A DNA stretch of 64,000 nucleotides from an uncultured Prevotellaceae bacterium (GCA_946404865.1 CAMJFC010000007.1:18297-82296), one strand, 5' to 3'; positions 1 through 10,685 are shown, numbered from the stretch's first letter. The notes: generated from the sequence alone by a model not told the origin. Translations and numbers: made by a program.

Positions 1-35
1 CAATTATCATCAAAAACCTAATAATTATTAATCTT

Positions 36-3000
36 ATGAGAAAGAGAAAACTACTTATCACATGCCTTTTGTCGCTGATAGGTGCGCTGCAAATGACCGC
101 GCAAACCACTTTGACGGAAGACTTCAACAGCGTCACCATCCAGAAAGACGGTGTCAATGTCTCCGGCTGGCAGACTGGCAACGGACTGAGCAACGGATGG
201 TATCTAATTGGCACAGGCGGTATTTATACCGATGATGACTATAGCACGGGTTATTATGGCCTTATCTCGGATGGTGATGGCGGTAAATGCATCGGTTACA
301 GTTATGGCACCACAAATACCGCTTATCTCGCCGTTCCCGATAAACTGACGGGCGAAGTGACCTTCAAAGCCAGATCGACCACCACCAACAGCCGATACCT
401 GTCGTATGTCCAGGTAAGCCTGTATGAAGTGAACGATGACAATACGATTGGTAGTTTGATAGAGACAGTGAAACCTTCGACCACTTCATGGAGCAGTTTT
501 TCCATTGATTTAGGTACTGAGGGCAAGAAAGTGGCTGTCTATATGATTCGTGCCGCCATCGACGATTTCAGCGCTACGATTTATGAAGACGGCGCTGAGG
601 TGAAGGCCATGGCTGTCACGGCATTTGAAGCTTTAAATACCAACGTCAATGCGGATGCCGACGGAAATTATGTCGCCGAATTCGCTGTCACGGTGGAGAA
701 CAAAGGCAATGTGGATCTGACCAGTGCCGACGGCGCTGCCATCAGTCTGCTCGACGCTTCGAAAAACGTGATTGCCACTATGCCTGTTGACGTGGCACTG
801 GACGAGCTCGTCATTGTTACCATTAATTATGAAGGCACCGCCACTCAAGATGGCGAAGTGACATTCTATGTGAGAGAAGACCTCAGCGGTAAGGAGTTCG
901 CCATACCAGTCACCATCACGGTGCAATTGGCTGGTGCCCGCTTCGCTATCGATGTGATTGAAGGCAGCCGGCATGACCTTGGCTTCGTGGCGCAGGACGG
1001 AACAGCCGAGAAGACCTTCACCGTCACCAACAGCGGCAACGCTGACCTCGACGTCTCGTTCGACGCACCCGATTTCTTGATTGTTCCCTCTCCGCTCGCA
1101 GTGGGTGCTGACTCTTCCGACGAATTTAGCATAGGACTGTCAACAGAAACACAGGGAATCAAGAACGGCATCGTGTCGCTGACAACCAATGCCGTCGATG
1201 TCAAATCGTTTGAATTCATCGTCTCGGGATACGTATATCCCGCTGATGCCGAGCATCTTGACTTTGCTGAACTGCCCGACAACTGGACGGCTTCAGGTTT
1301 CACCTTTGCCGACGGTCTGGCCACTGCGGGTTATGGCACCAACACCCTCACTTCGCCTGCCATCCTCTTCCAAGAGGGCTATTCGTTAGGCATCAAGGCA
1401 CGCTTTGACTCATCGGTGGGCGAATTCGAGGTGAAAGGTTCCTCTGATGGCGGTGAGACGTGGACAGCTTATAGCGCGGTGTTCAGCGCGGAAAGCAGCC
1501 AGTTTACTGGCAACGAGTTTGCCACCGTCGAACTGACCGACATCCCCTCTACCGTCAATATGTTGCAAATCAGCGGCCAACGTTTCACCATCGATGATAT
1601 CGCAGGATTCAACTACAACGACAATGCGCCGCGTATGGCCGTGACTAAAGATGGCGCTGCTGTCAGCGAGGATGATTTCGGCACACTCACGGCTTCATCG
1701 TCACATACCTATACCGTGGCCAACATCGGAACGGGCACACTCAGTGTGGCTGTCACCTCTGACAGCGACGACTTCACAGTCAGTCCCGCAACGTTAGATG
1801 TGGATGGCGGCGAGAGCGCTACCTTCACCGTGACGTTCAACTTCGATGAGGAGAATTTTGGTGAGAAGAATGCTGCCATCACTGTCACACCGCAGAACGA
1901 AGGGCTCGCGGCTGTTTCCTTCAACGTGAAAGCCCTGACCAAAGACCCCAACATCTGGGATGAGGACTTCGAGGGCGGCGAGATGCCCGCTTACTGGAGC
2001 AGCGAAGGCGGATGGTATATCACAAAGCCGACTTATAGCGGCAACAACGGCACTTATATGGCTTATATCCGTTCGTATCAGAACCCGAAAGCGTTGACCA
2101 CACCGCGCCTCCTGGCCAATGCGGGCGATGTGCTTACTTTCTATGTGGGTATGGAATACGACGATGAACCGATGAAGATTGAATACTCCGCCGATGACCG
2201 TGCGTCATGGAATGTCATTGAAGAGAGTGTCACCGAGTCGGGCGAGATCAGTTTCACCGCTCCTGCCGACGGGTTATACTACCTCCGTTTCACCGCCACC
2301 TATGCCATGCTCGATAATTTCGTAGGCTTCAAACTGGCGATAAAGGATCACGACATGGCAATCACCGCTTCTAATATCCCCGCTACAGGCAAGCAATTTG
2401 AGGAATACACCGCCACCGTGACTGTGCAGGAACTCACAGGCAAGGACGAGTTGGTGGGTGTTATACTCTATGTGGACAACAACGTGGTGGCAGAGACCTA
2501 TGAAGTGGAGGTGGAGGCCAATGGCTCGCAAACCATCACTTTGTCCTTCATGCCTGAAACCGCCGGTGAAAACTTACCCGTCTATTTCGAGGTGTTCTAC
2601 GAGGGCGGCACACTCAAGACTGATGAGGTGGTTGTGACCTTCGAACCGGCCTATACACTCTCTGAGAATGGCGGCAATGCCATTGCGGAAGGTTCTTACG
2701 ATGTGGTCAACCTCGACTATACCATCGCAAGTCAGTGGAACACCATTTGTCTGCCCTTCAAGGTGACCGACCTCTCGCTCTTGGGCGAGGGCACCGAGGC
2801 CTATGAACTGGCTGGGTTCAAGGGCGGACTGTTGCAGTTCTCACAAGTCACAGAGCTGCAAGCCGGCTATCCCTATCTGTTGAAAATCACGGCTTTGCCC
2901 GAACAAATCACCTTTAATAATGTCACCATCTACAGCTTCACCACCGAGGCGCAGTCTGATACGAAGGACGGTGTCACCTTCTTCGGTTCATACGAGCCTG

Positions 3001-3296
3001 TGGCTGCTCCCGGCATGGATGGCATGTACGGTGTGACGGAGTCGGGTACCATCGCACGTGGTGGCAGCGGTGCCTCACTCCTCGGCCTGCGCGGCTACTT
3101 CCAATTGCCCGATGATGCGACGGCCAGTGAATACGGTATGATGATTGGCGGCGAGACCGTCACGGCCATCCGTGGCATCGATGCTCCGGCTCTCGGTGGT
3201 GATGTCTATGACCTGAGTGGACGTAAGGTGACCGACACCAAGTCGCTCCAACCGGGCATCTATGTGACCAATGGTAAAAAAGTGGTGGTGAAATAA
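36..3296 (+). CDS. Large secreted choice-of-anchor/adhesin-like protein with T9SS-type C-terminal sorting tail
   Basis: Signal peptide MRKRKLLITCLLSLIGALQMTAQ; repeated beta-sandwich-like segments; C-terminus VYDLSGRKVTDTKSLQPGIYVTNGKKVVVK typical of T9SS type A sorting domains. Confidence 0.85.
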   Translation: MRKRKLLITCLLSLIGALQMTAQTTLTEDFNSVTIQKDGVNVSGWQTGNGLSNGWYLIGTGGIYTDDDYSTGYYGLISDGDGGKCIGYSYGTTNTAYLAVPDKLTGEVTFKARSTTTNSRYLSYVQVSLYEVNDDNTIGSLIETVKPSTTSWSSFSIDLGTEGKKVAVYMIRAAIDDFSATIYEDGAEVKAMAVTAFEALNTNVNADADGNYVAEFAVTVENKGNVDLTSADGAAISLLDASKNVIATMPVDVALDELVIVTINYEGTATQDGEVTFYVREDLSGKEFAIPVTITVQLAGARFAIDVIEGSRHDLGFVAQDGTAEKTFTVTNSGNADLDVSFDAPDFLIVPSPLAVGADSSDEFSIGLSTETQGIKNGIVSLTTNAVDVKSFEFIVSGYVYPADAEHLDFAELPDNWTASGFTFADGLATAGYGTNTLTSPAILFQEGYSLGIKARFDSSVGEFEVKGSSDGGETWTAYSAVFSAESSQFTGNEFATVELTDIPSTVNMLQISGQRFTIDDIAGFNYNDNAPRMAVTKDGAAVSEDDFGTLTASSSHTYTVANIGTGTLSVAVTSDSDDFTVSPATLDVDGGESATFTVTFNFDEENFGEKNAAITVTPQNEGLAAVSFNVKALTKDPNIWDEDFEGGEMPAYWSSEGGWYITKPTYSGNNGTYMAYIRSYQNPKALTTPRLLANAGDVLTFYVGMEYDDEPMKIEYSADDRASWNVIEESVTESGEISFTAPADGLYYLRFTATYAMLDNFVGFKLAIKDHDMAITASNIPATGKQFEEYTATVTVQELTGKDELVGVILYVDNNVVAETYEVEVEANGSQTITLSFMPETAGENLPVYFEVFYEGGTLKTDEVVVTFEPAYTLSENGGNAIAEGSYDVVNLDYTIASQWNTICLPFKVTDLSLLGEGTEAYELAGFKGGLLQFSQVTELQAGYPYLLKITALPEQITFNNVTIYSFTTEAQSDTKDGVTFFGSYEPVAAPGMDGMYGVTESGTIARGGSGASLLGLRGYFQLPDDATASEYGMMIGGETVTAIRGIDAPALGGDVYDLSGRKVTDTKSLQPGIYVTNGKKVVVK

Positions 3297-3311
3297 GGAA
3301 AGGATAGAACA

Positions 3312-3518
3312 ATGAAAAAGACATATATTCAACCTGAGGTGAAAGAGGCGAAGGCCTGCACCGACAAACTCATGGGTGAGTTGATTATCGGCAGCGACGG
3401 ACGCACCGTGGAGTCTGACACCGAAGAGGAGGAAGAGGATTACAACGGAACTTTCCGTGCCGAAGAAACCCGTATGTGGGAAGATATCTACTACCGCTCT
3501 AATGTGTGGCAGAGATAA
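3312..3518 (+). CDS. Small acidic protein, family MKxYIxPExK...(L/I)GS...VW (copy 1)
   Basis: 68 aa, 15 nt after the T9SS gene; MKKTYIQPEVK N-terminus, LIIGS, EEEEED, ...NVWQR end; shares motif layout with 25240-25416 and 30770-30943. Confidence 0.8.
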   Translation: MKKTYIQPEVKEAKACTDKLMGELIIGSDGRTVESDTEEEEEDYNGTFRAEETRMWEDIYYRSNVWQR

Positions 3519-3534
3519 TAACCATTAATCATTT

Positions 3535-3593
3535 AACGCAGAACTTGATGATTACCAGTGCTAACATGCATGGAAATCATCAAGTTCTGCGTT
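3535..3593 (+). terminator. Long perfect inverted repeat, terminator-like
   Basis: AACGCAGAACTTGATGATT / AATCATCAAGTTCTGCGTT, 19-bp perfect stem, 21-nt loop, just downstream of the small acidic ORF. Confidence 0.6.
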
Positions 3594-3610
3594 TATGGTT
3601 GACATCTTCA

Positions 3611-3739
3611 TCGGCCGTTAGGCCGACAATTCCTTGATTCCTATGTTCCTTAGACATAGAACCCTCGGCCGTCAGGCCGACCTATTCGTGTTCATTCGGT
3701 AGATTCGTGTTCGTAAAAATCTCATCGGCCGTAGGCCGA
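3611..3739. repeat. Cluster of three REP-like hairpins TCGGCC-GTnA-GGCCGA
   Basis: 3611-3626, 3665-3680 and 3725-3739: TCGGCC(GTTA/GTCA/GTA)GGCCGA. Confidence 0.8.
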
Positions 3740-3790
3740 AATCATTCGTAAAATTCGAGTAATTCGTAGTCGGTCTTTTCTCCCTTCAGC

Positions 3791-4708
3791 CTACTTGTTC
3801 AGCTTGATTCCCCCATCTTCGAGTATAGTGATGAGTCGACGCTTGTAGAGGTCGCCGATGGCACGTTTAAATGTCTTCTTGCTGACGCCGAAACGGGCGG
3901 TGATGTCGGCGGCATCGCTTTTGTCGCCGAGGTCGCAATGTCCGTCATGGTCGTGCAAGTAGGTTAGCAGAGTGTCGGCAAAGTCGGTCGTGGCACGTCG
4001 CCCTGTGGGTTGCAGGGTGATATCGATTTTCCCGTCGGGACGCACGTTGTCAACGAATCCACGAAGGCGGTCGCCCGTGTGTATGTCTGTGAAGAGTTGG
4101 TCACGATACACCAGTCCCGCATATTCATTGCCCACGATGACTTTGAAACCCAGGTCTGTCTTTTGCCACACCAACAGTGGCACCTCGTCGCCGTGCTGAT
4201 AGGGTGGGGGCGCGTCGTTCAGATACCGTTCCACCTTGGCGGATGCCATGATGCGGTAACTCTCTTCGTCGATGTGTACGTGTACGATATATCCTTTCCC
4301 CTTCTCCATCCGCATCTTTTGTTCGCGGAAGGGGCAAAACAGGTCTTTCATCAGTCCCCAATCGAGGAAAGCGCCGTATTCATTCACCCATGAACATTGC
4401 AGAAAGGCGAAGTCGCCCACTTGAGCCAGAGGACGTTCAGTTGTGGCGATGAGTCGTTCGTCTTGGTCCAGATAGATGAACACCTCGATTTCATCTCCTA
4501 TCCGAGTGTCTTGTGGCACATAGCGGGAGGGCAGGAGGATTTCTCCATCTTGGCCACCATCGAGATAGAGGCCGAAATCGACACGTTTCACAACCCTCAA
4601 ACGGTTGAACGCACCGAGTAAAACTTGAGCCTCCTTCGTACCCTCTCCAGTGGAGGGGGACTCAGGTCGCATCTCTTTTCCAGTCCTTTTTTTGTATGTC
4701 ATACCCAT
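3791..4708 (-). CDS. S1 RNA-binding domain protein, CvfB/YitL-like
   Basis: VKRVDFGLYLDGGQDGEILLPSRYVP, repeated S1-like modules and a C-terminal winged-helix-like segment (FGVSKKTFKRAIGDLYKRRLI). Confidence 0.8.
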   Translation of the reverse strand: MGMTYKKRTGKEMRPESPSTGEGTKEAQVLLGAFNRLRVVKRVDFGLYLDGGQDGEILLPSRYVPQDTRIGDEIEVFIYLDQDERLIATTERPLAQVGDFAFLQCSWVNEYGAFLDWGLMKDLFCPFREQKMRMEKGKGYIVHVHIDEESYRIMASAKVERYLNDAPPPYQHGDEVPLLVWQKTDLGFKVIVGNEYAGLVYRDQLFTDIHTGDRLRGFVDNVRPDGKIDITLQPTGRRATTDFADTLLTYLHDHDGHCDLGDKSDAADITARFGVSKKTFKRAIGDLYKRRLITILEDGGIKLNK

Positions 4709-4819
4709 AGTCCAAATGATTTGTGATATCTTTCAGGGGTGTATCAAGTCGTTTATTTGTGCTCTCATCCTCCCGTTCTGTATGCTGCGGCACTGCCGCA
4801 GCTCCCTCTCTCCATTCTT

Positions 4820-5545
4820 TTACCCGATTGAATCTTCCTCAATCGGCTTTTCCCCTTCTTCTGGTTGGGGCTGGGGGAGGCCCTGTAGGGGAAGATTCTC
4901 TATCTCCCCGTCCTTCAAGTGGATGGTTCGGTCGGTCAGGGTGGCGAGACTTTCGTCATGGGTAACGATGACGAAGGTCTGACCGAATTGGTCGCGAAGG
5001 TCGAAGAAGAGCTGGTGCAACTCTGACTTGTTCTTGGTGTCCAGACTGCCCGACGGCTCGTCGGCGAGGATAACGGCGGGATTGTTGACAAGGGCACGGG
5101 CCACTGCCACCCGCTGTTTCTCGCCTCCCGACAACTCATTGGGTTTGTGCTTGGCACGGTCGGACAGTCCCATGAAGGCAAGCAGTTCTTCTGCCCTTTC
5201 CCGTGCCTTGGCAGGTGCGGTGCCGGCGATATAGGCGGGTATCATCACGTTTTCAATAGCCGTGAACTCCGGCAGCAGTTGGTGAAACTGAAACACAAAT
5301 CCTAAGTTCTTGTTGCGGAACTCCGACAGTTGGTTGGTCGACAGTGTTCGCACATTGACTCCGTCGATGATGATATCACCCTCATCCGGTTTGTCGAGGG
5401 TGCCGATGATTTGCAACAATGTGGTCTTGCCAGCACCGCTGGGCCCTACGATGCTCACCACTTCGCCTTTGTCGATGTGCAGGTCGATGCCCTTGAGCAC
5501 TTGCAGGTTGCCAAAACTCTTTTTGATATTTTTGATGTCAATCAT
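4820..5545 (-). CDS. ABC transporter ATP-binding protein, LolD/MacB-type
   Basis: Walker [11 protein letters not shown], signature [15 protein letters not shown], Walker [13 protein letters not shown]. Confidence 0.9.
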   Translation of the reverse strand: MIDIKNIKKSFGNLQVLKGIDLHIDKGEVVSIVGPSGAGKTTLLQIIGTLDKPDEGDIIIDGVNVRTLSTNQLSEFRNKNLGFVFQFHQLLPEFTAIENVMIPAYIAGTAPAKARERAEELLAFMGLSDRAKHKPNELSGGEKQRVAVARALVNNPAVILADEPSGSLDTKNKSELHQLFFDLRDQFGQTFVIVTHDESLATLTDRTIHLKDGEIENLPLQGLPQPQPEEGEKPIEEDSIG

Positions 5546-5564
5546 ATCTGGGTTGGGTGTTAAG

Positions 5565-7721
5565 TTATCGTGAAGAGTGTCCTTCTCCTTGCGAGGGGGG
5601 ATGGGGGAGGCCCCTCTTAATCATCTCTATAATGCTTTGGTAAGCGCTCTTTTCCTCGTGGTGCTGCGGCTCGGCGAAGGTCAGGTCGTTCATGCGGTCG
5701 CCATACTGGTCGGGGAAAATCATCATCAGGTTCTTGCCGCTGTAGTGGTCGTCCAGTTCGTCTGGCAGTTTTTCAAGCGCACTCTTATAGGAGATAGAGC
5801 CTTTTCGCGCGGTGATGACAACCAACAGGTGGTCGTCGTTGACGCTATGGGCCAGCTTGGGCAACTCATTCCAGTGTTTCATCTCGCGGTATTCGGCACG
5901 CACGTGAGGATGGCGCACCTTCAGGTAGTCGCTGATGAGGTCGTGTATGTCGGCCCGTCCATGGAACACGATGCGGCAGTCGAGGTTACCTGATAACCGC
6001 GCCAGTCGTTCGAGCCAGCGGTAGAAACCCGGTTCAAACTCTGCCCTCGAGGGGATGGCCACCTGGATGCGTCTGAGGGTGTTGAGCGGTTGTTTCAGTC
6101 TGACGAGGATGATTTGCCGCTCCAGACCGTTATAGAGGCTTTGGGCAAAGGTGCCCCAGAATCCTTTGGCCTGTTCTTTATGTACGTGAACGCCCATGAC
6201 AATCTCCGAGGCGTCATATTCCTTGAAAGCGTGCTTGATGCCGTTGGCGATGTTGGCGGCAATGCGCACTTGTGTCTGCATGCGCACACCGTAGTTGACG
6301 GCTTGTTTCTCGATATCGGCCAACAGACGACGGCCTTTCTCCTGTTCTTGTTGCCGTTTGATGTCATCATACACCACATTGAGCGCCACCATGCCCCGGT
6401 TCAAGCGTGTGTTGCGCATCATGGCTGCCACAGAGAGCAACCCTCCCGCTATCTCAGGGTATTTCACGCAGATAAGTATCTTCTCGTCATCGGTCAACGG
6501 CTCGGATGTGGCTTGCTGGTTGTCGGTCAGGATGAGCCGTTTCGCGGTGCGCTCCGTCACCATCGATGAGATGATGCAAGTGAACAGTATCATGATAATG
6601 ACCCCGTTGAGCATGTCGGCACTGACGAGATACTCGCCGGGTGCCACTTCCAAACGGCGTCCCACCATAATCATGGCGATGGCACCGGCGGCGTGTGCCG
6701 ATGTCAGTCCGAACATCATGTGACCCGACGAGAGGGGCAGTCGCCCGATAATCGTTGCCACATAGGCGGCCAGGCCTTTACCGCAGGTGCCGACGAAGAC
6801 GAACAACAATACCACCCAGACAATGCCGCCGCCCTGGAACAGCAGACGGATGTCGATGAGCATGCCCACACCAATCAGGAAATAGGGGATGAAGAGCGCA
6901 TTGCCGATAAACTCGATGCGGTTCATCAGGGGCGACAGACGGGGAACATAGCGACTGAGAATGAGCCCGGAGAGGAATGCACCGAAGATGCCTTCCAAGC
7001 CGATGGCTTCGGAGAGCACAGCACTGATAAACAATTCTGCCAGGATGAAGATGAATTGCATGACGGCATCGGAATAACGGCGCAAAAACCATCTTGTGAG
7101 CCGTGGCAGCAACATAATCAATCCTACACAGTAGGCCGCCAACTTGACGGTGAAAATCAGCCAGTAAACGAGTCCGCCGCCGCCAGAATAGGCTCCTGCG
7201 ATGGCTGCGATAAACACTAAGGAAAGGAAAAGGGCTATCATCGTGCCACCCACGCTCAGTGCCACACTGCGGTGCTGTTGCAAACCGAAACGGCTCACGA
7301 TAGGGTAGGCCACCAATGTGTTCGACGACATGATGCAACCCAGCAACAGCGAGGCGATGGTGGTGTAACCCAATAGCGGACCGATGCAGAAGAGGGTCAT
7401 CAGAAAGGGTATGGTGAAGGTGAGCAGCCCGAAGGCGAACATCTCACGCTTCATCTTGCGGATACTCTCCAGGTCCATCTCCAGACCGGCAAGGAACATG
7501 ATGTAGAGCAGTCCCACCTTGCCGAACAACTCAAACGACTCGTCACGTATGAGGATGTTCAAACCATATTCGCCGAAAAGCACGCCGGCGAGCACCATGC
7601 CGATGATATGCGGGATGCGCAGTTTGCCCATGACAATAGGGGCAAAGAGGATGATGCACAACACCACGAAAAACTCTATCGTGGGATTGGTAATGGGGAA
7701 ATACTGCGACAAGTCGGGCAT
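5565..7721 (-). CDS. Cation:proton antiporter (CPA2/Kef-type) with C-terminal USP-like region
   Basis: Multi-TM N-terminus ([25 protein letters not shown]...), [17 protein letters not shown]; cytosolic tail with universal-stress-like segment. Confidence 0.85.
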   Translation of the reverse strand: MPDLSQYFPITNPTIEFFVVLCIILFAPIVMGKLRIPHIIGMVLAGVLFGEYGLNILIRDESFELFGKVGLLYIMFLAGLEMDLESIRKMKREMFAFGLLTFTIPFLMTLFCIGPLLGYTTIASLLLGCIMSSNTLVAYPIVSRFGLQQHRSVALSVGGTMIALFLSLVFIAAIAGAYSGGGGLVYWLIFTVKLAAYCVGLIMLLPRLTRWFLRRYSDAVMQFIFILAELFISAVLSEAIGLEGIFGAFLSGLILSRYVPRLSPLMNRIEFIGNALFIPYFLIGVGMLIDIRLLFQGGGIVWVVLLFVFVGTCGKGLAAYVATIIGRLPLSSGHMMFGLTSAHAAGAIAMIMVGRRLEVAPGEYLVSADMLNGVIIMILFTCIISSMVTERTAKRLILTDNQQATSEPLTDDEKILICVKYPEIAGGLLSVAAMMRNTRLNRGMVALNVVYDDIKRQQEQEKGRRLLADIEKQAVNYGVRMQTQVRIAANIANGIKHAFKEYDASEIVMGVHVHKEQAKGFWGTFAQSLYNGLERQIILVRLKQPLNTLRRIQVAIPSRAEFEPGFYRWLERLARLSGNLDCRIVFHGRADIHDLISDYLKVRHPHVRAEYREMKHWNELPKLAHSVNDDHLLVVITARKGSISYKSALEKLPDELDDHYSGKNLMMIFPDQYGDRMNDLTFAEPQHHEEKSAYQSIIEMIKRGLPHPPSQGEGHSSR

Positions 7722-7761
7722 AGGCTTCGCTTTGATGCTGCAAAAGTAATCATTTTTTTAA

Positions 7762-7900
7762 ACATAGGAACATAAGGGCCTGTTTTTTTGACATAGGAAC
7801 ATAAGGACATAATTTTCAGACATAGGAACATAATGACATAATTTTTAGACATAGGAACATAAGGACATAATTTTTAGACATAAGAACATAAGGACAAATT
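7762..7900. repeat. Tandem 29-bp intergenic repeat (5 units)
   Basis: Units beginning ACATAGGAACATAAGGACATAATTTTTAG at 7762, 7791, 7820, 7849 and 7878 (exact 29-bp period). Confidence 0.85.
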
Positions 7901-8008
7901 TTTTACTCGCTTATTTGTACTTTTGGCTCCGCTGAAAGTTCTCTCGCTCTTTAGCCTTTGCACTTATGGGACATGTTTAGGTCTAAGAAATGGAAAATCC
8001 TCAAAAAA

Positions 8009-8040
8009 TTTGGGATTTTACTCGCTTATTCGTACTTTTG
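8009..8040 (+). promoter_or_regulatory. Bacteroidetes-type promoter upstream of asd
   Basis: TTTG (8009-8012) - N20 - TACTTTTG (8033-8040); partial duplicate of the -7 region at 7918-7925. Confidence 0.65.
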
Positions 8041-8087
8041 CACCGATTTTTGCAATAATATATCATTATCAATATCAATCAGCAACA

Positions 8088-9086
8088 ATGAAAGTAGCAA
8101 TTGTAGGTGCAAGCGGTGCCGTCGGACAAGAGTTCCTGCGTGTGCTCGCTGAGCGTAATTTCCCCATCGATGAACTTCTTCTCTTCGGCTCGCAGCGTAG
8201 CGCTGGCACGAAATATGTGTTCCGCGACAAAGAGTACGAGGTGAAACTGCTTCAGCACAATGATGATTTCAAGGGAGTTGACATCGCCTTCGCCTCGGCC
8301 GGAGCTGGCACTTCGAAAGAGTTTGCCGACACCATCACCAAATATGGCGCGGTCATGATTGACAATTCCAGCGCCTTCCGTATGGATGAGGATGTGCCTC
8401 TGGTGGTACCTGAGTGCAATGCCGCTGACGCGCTGGTACGGCCGCGTGGCATTATCGCCAACCCCAACTGCACGACCATCATGATGGTGGTGACCTTGCA
8501 GCCGTTGGAGAACCTCTCGCATATCCGCCGTATCCATGTGTCATCCTATCAGAGCGCTTCCGGTGCAGGAGCAGCGGCCATGGCCGAATTACAACAACAA
8601 TATCAAGAGATTGTGGAGGGCAAACCCGTCACGGTGAAGAAATTCCCCCATCAGTTGGCCTACAATGTCATACCTCAGATAGACGTCTTCCAAGACAATG
8701 GTTATACTAAAGAGGAGATGAAGATGTATAACGAGACACGTAAGATCATGCACTCTGACGTCTGCTGCTCGGCCACTTGTGTGCGTGTGTCATCGCTCCG
8801 CGCCCACTCTGAGAGTGTGTGGATTGAGACCGAACGCCCCATCAGCGTGGAAGAGGCACAACAGGCGTTGGCTGCCGCTCCCGGCGTGACTTTGGTCGAT
8901 GACCCCGCCAATCTGGTTTATCCCATGCCTTTGGAGACTGCCGGCAAGGATGATGTGTTCGTAGGACGTGTGCGCAAAGACCTCGCCAACGAATGTGGAC
9001 TCACCTACTGGCTCAGTGGCGACCAGATACGCAAGGGTGCCGCCCTCAATGCCGTGCAGATAGCAGAGTATCTGATTAAGAGGTGA
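8088..9086 (+). CDS. asd: Aspartate-semialdehyde dehydrogenase
   Basis: [30 protein letters not shown] active-site region, [16 protein letters not shown]; start moved from ORF-track 7923 to ATG 8088. Confidence 0.93.
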   Translation: MKVAIVGASGAVGQEFLRVLAERNFPIDELLLFGSQRSAGTKYVFRDKEYEVKLLQHNDDFKGVDIAFASAGAGTSKEFADTITKYGAVMIDNSSAFRMDEDVPLVVPECNAADALVRPRGIIANPNCTTIMMVVTLQPLENLSHIRRIHVSSYQSASGAGAAAMAELQQQYQEIVEGKPVTVKKFPHQLAYNVIPQIDVFQDNGYTKEEMKMYNETRKIMHSDVCCSATCVRVSSLRAHSESVWIETERPISVEEAQQALAAAPGVTLVDDPANLVYPMPLETAGKDDVFVGRVRKDLANECGLTYWLSGDQIRKGAALNAVQIAEYLIKR

Positions 9087-9167
9087 GAGGTAAGAGGTGA
9101 GAGGTAAGAGAATAGTTTTGGGGCAGGGGGCAAGGTGCAGGGGGCAGGAGAATAGTTCGCCGCGCAT

Positions 9168-9247
9168 GTAGGGACAGGGCGTGCCCTGTCCGTAAGCAGG
9201 TGTCTTCATCGATGGCGTGTTGCGGACAGGGCACGCCCTGTCCCTAC
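9168..9247. repeat. REP/BIME-like inverted pair GTAGGGACAGGGCGTGCCCTGTCCG
   Basis: Left arm 9168-9192 and right arm 9223-9247 are perfect reverse complements (25 bp); each is itself palindromic (GGACAGGGC-GT-GCCCTGTCC). Confidence 0.85.
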
Positions 9248-9430
9248 TTCCCAATCAGATAACTATTGTCTAAACTCCCACACTCCTACACTCCCACACT
9301 CCGAACATATCTCCTGCCCCCCGCCCCTTAAAAAGAACCTTTCACCGAGAAAAATGCGCTTTTGACTGATAGTTTTTGCTGGATTGAGGTAAAAGAGATA
9401 CTTTTGCACCGTAATCCTATAATTGGATCA

Positions 9431-10615
9431 ATGGAAAAGCGCAGCAATGTAAAAGAATATATCGTCTATCTGGCCGTCATCATCCTGCTGTTGGTGGCGC
9501 CGGTGCTGAGTGAGTCGATGCGCACCCTGTCGGGCGAAAGCGTCGACTTCAACTGGAGGCATGTATTACGGGTGTGGGTGTTCTACATCCCATTCTTCGT
9601 GGCGTTTCTGATACACAATTTCTTTATCGCCCCCCTGCTGATAGAACGGAAGAAGAAGGTGCTCTATTTCGGCACCACCGCCGTTCTGGTGCTGGTGTTT
9701 CAGTTGGTGCAGTGTGCGCAGAAGCCCGACATACCCGACCACATACGGCAGCAGCACCGCATGGAGCAGGGTCCCGGCCTCCCCGCAGATGTGGGCGGCA
9801 AACCAGTCGATGGTCCTGATGTCGGCGGCAAGCCAGCCGATGGTCCTGACGTGGGCCGTCCTGAGGGTCGTCTGTCAGGTGGTGATGGCGAGCGTATGCG
9901 TCGTCATGGTCCGCCACCCTTCATCGGCGAGCGCGATGCCATCGCCTTCTTCGTCATCCTGATGCTCATCGGCATGAACCTCGGCGTGAAGCTCTACTTC
10001 AAGTCAGAGCGCGACCATCATCTCATGGACGAGATGCGCCGGCAGAACCTGGAGCAGCAGATAGCCTATCTGACCTATCAGATCAACCCCCACTTTTTCA
10101 TGAACACGCTCAACAATATCCATGCGTTGGTTGACATCGAGCCCGAGAAGGCCAAGGCCACCATACTGGAGTTGTCAAAGCTGATGCGGTTTGTGCTGTA
10201 CGACGGCAACAAGAGCATGGTGCCGCTGAGCAAGGAACTGGCGTTTCTGAAGAACTACATCACGCTGATGCGGCTGCGCTATACCGAAAAGGTGCGCATC
10301 GAGGTGTCGTTGCCCGAGCCTGTGCCCGAGACCGACGTGCCGCCGCTGCTTTTCATCACCTTTGTGGAGAATGCCTTTAAGCATGGCGTCAGTTATAATA
10401 AAGAGTCGTTTGTGGACATCAGTGTCACCTGCGATGAATCGTCCATCTTCTTTCACTGTCGCAATAGCAAGGCCGGCAAACCGCACGGCGATAAGGGTGG
10501 GGTGGGGTTGAGCAATGTAAAACAGCGCTTAGACCTGATTTACGGCGACCGTCACACCCTCGACATCCAAGACCAAAACGCCACCTTTGAAGTCACATTA
10601 ACCATCAAAAAGTAA
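9431..10615 (+). CDS. LytS/YpdA-type sensor histidine kinase
   Basis: QQIAYLTYQINPHFFMNTLNNIHALVDIEPEKA His_kinase motif and C-terminal GGVGLSNVKQRLDLIYG; ATG 9431 preferred; TACTTTTG promoter element at 9399-9406. Confidence 0.9.
   Translation: MEKRSNVKEYIVYLAVIILLLVAPVLSESMRTLSGESVDFNWRHVLRVWVFYIPFFVAFLIHNFFIAPLLIERKKKVLYFGTTAVLVLVFQLVQCAQKPDIPDHIRQQHRMEQGPGLPADVGGKPVDGPDVGGKPADGPDVGRPEGRLSGGDGERMRRHGPPPFIGERDAIAFFVILMLIGMNLGVKLYFKSERDHHLMDEMRRQNLEQQIAYLTYQINPHFFMNTLNNIHALVDIEPEKAKATILELSKLMRFVLYDGNKSMVPLSKELAFLKNYITLMRLRYTEKVRIEVSLPEPVPETDVPPLLFITFVENAFKHGVSYNKESFVDISVTCDESSIFFHCRNSKAGKPHGDKGGVGLSNVKQRLDLIYGDRHTLDIQDQNATFEVTLTIKK
9788..9862 (+). repeat. In-frame 30-bp tandem repeat in the histidine kinase
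   Basis: GATGTGGGCGGCAAACCAGTCGATGGTCCT x2.5, encodes (DVGGKPxDGP)n. Confidence 0.85.
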
Positions 10616-10685
10616 ATAATTACTATTGTCTCCACTCCTCCACTCCTTCACTCCTAAAAAACTATTGTCCAAACTCCCAAACTCC

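Noticed and set aside
7762-7900. Possible CRISPR-like 29-bp repeats
   Set aside because: Units are contiguous tandem repeats with no unique spacers.
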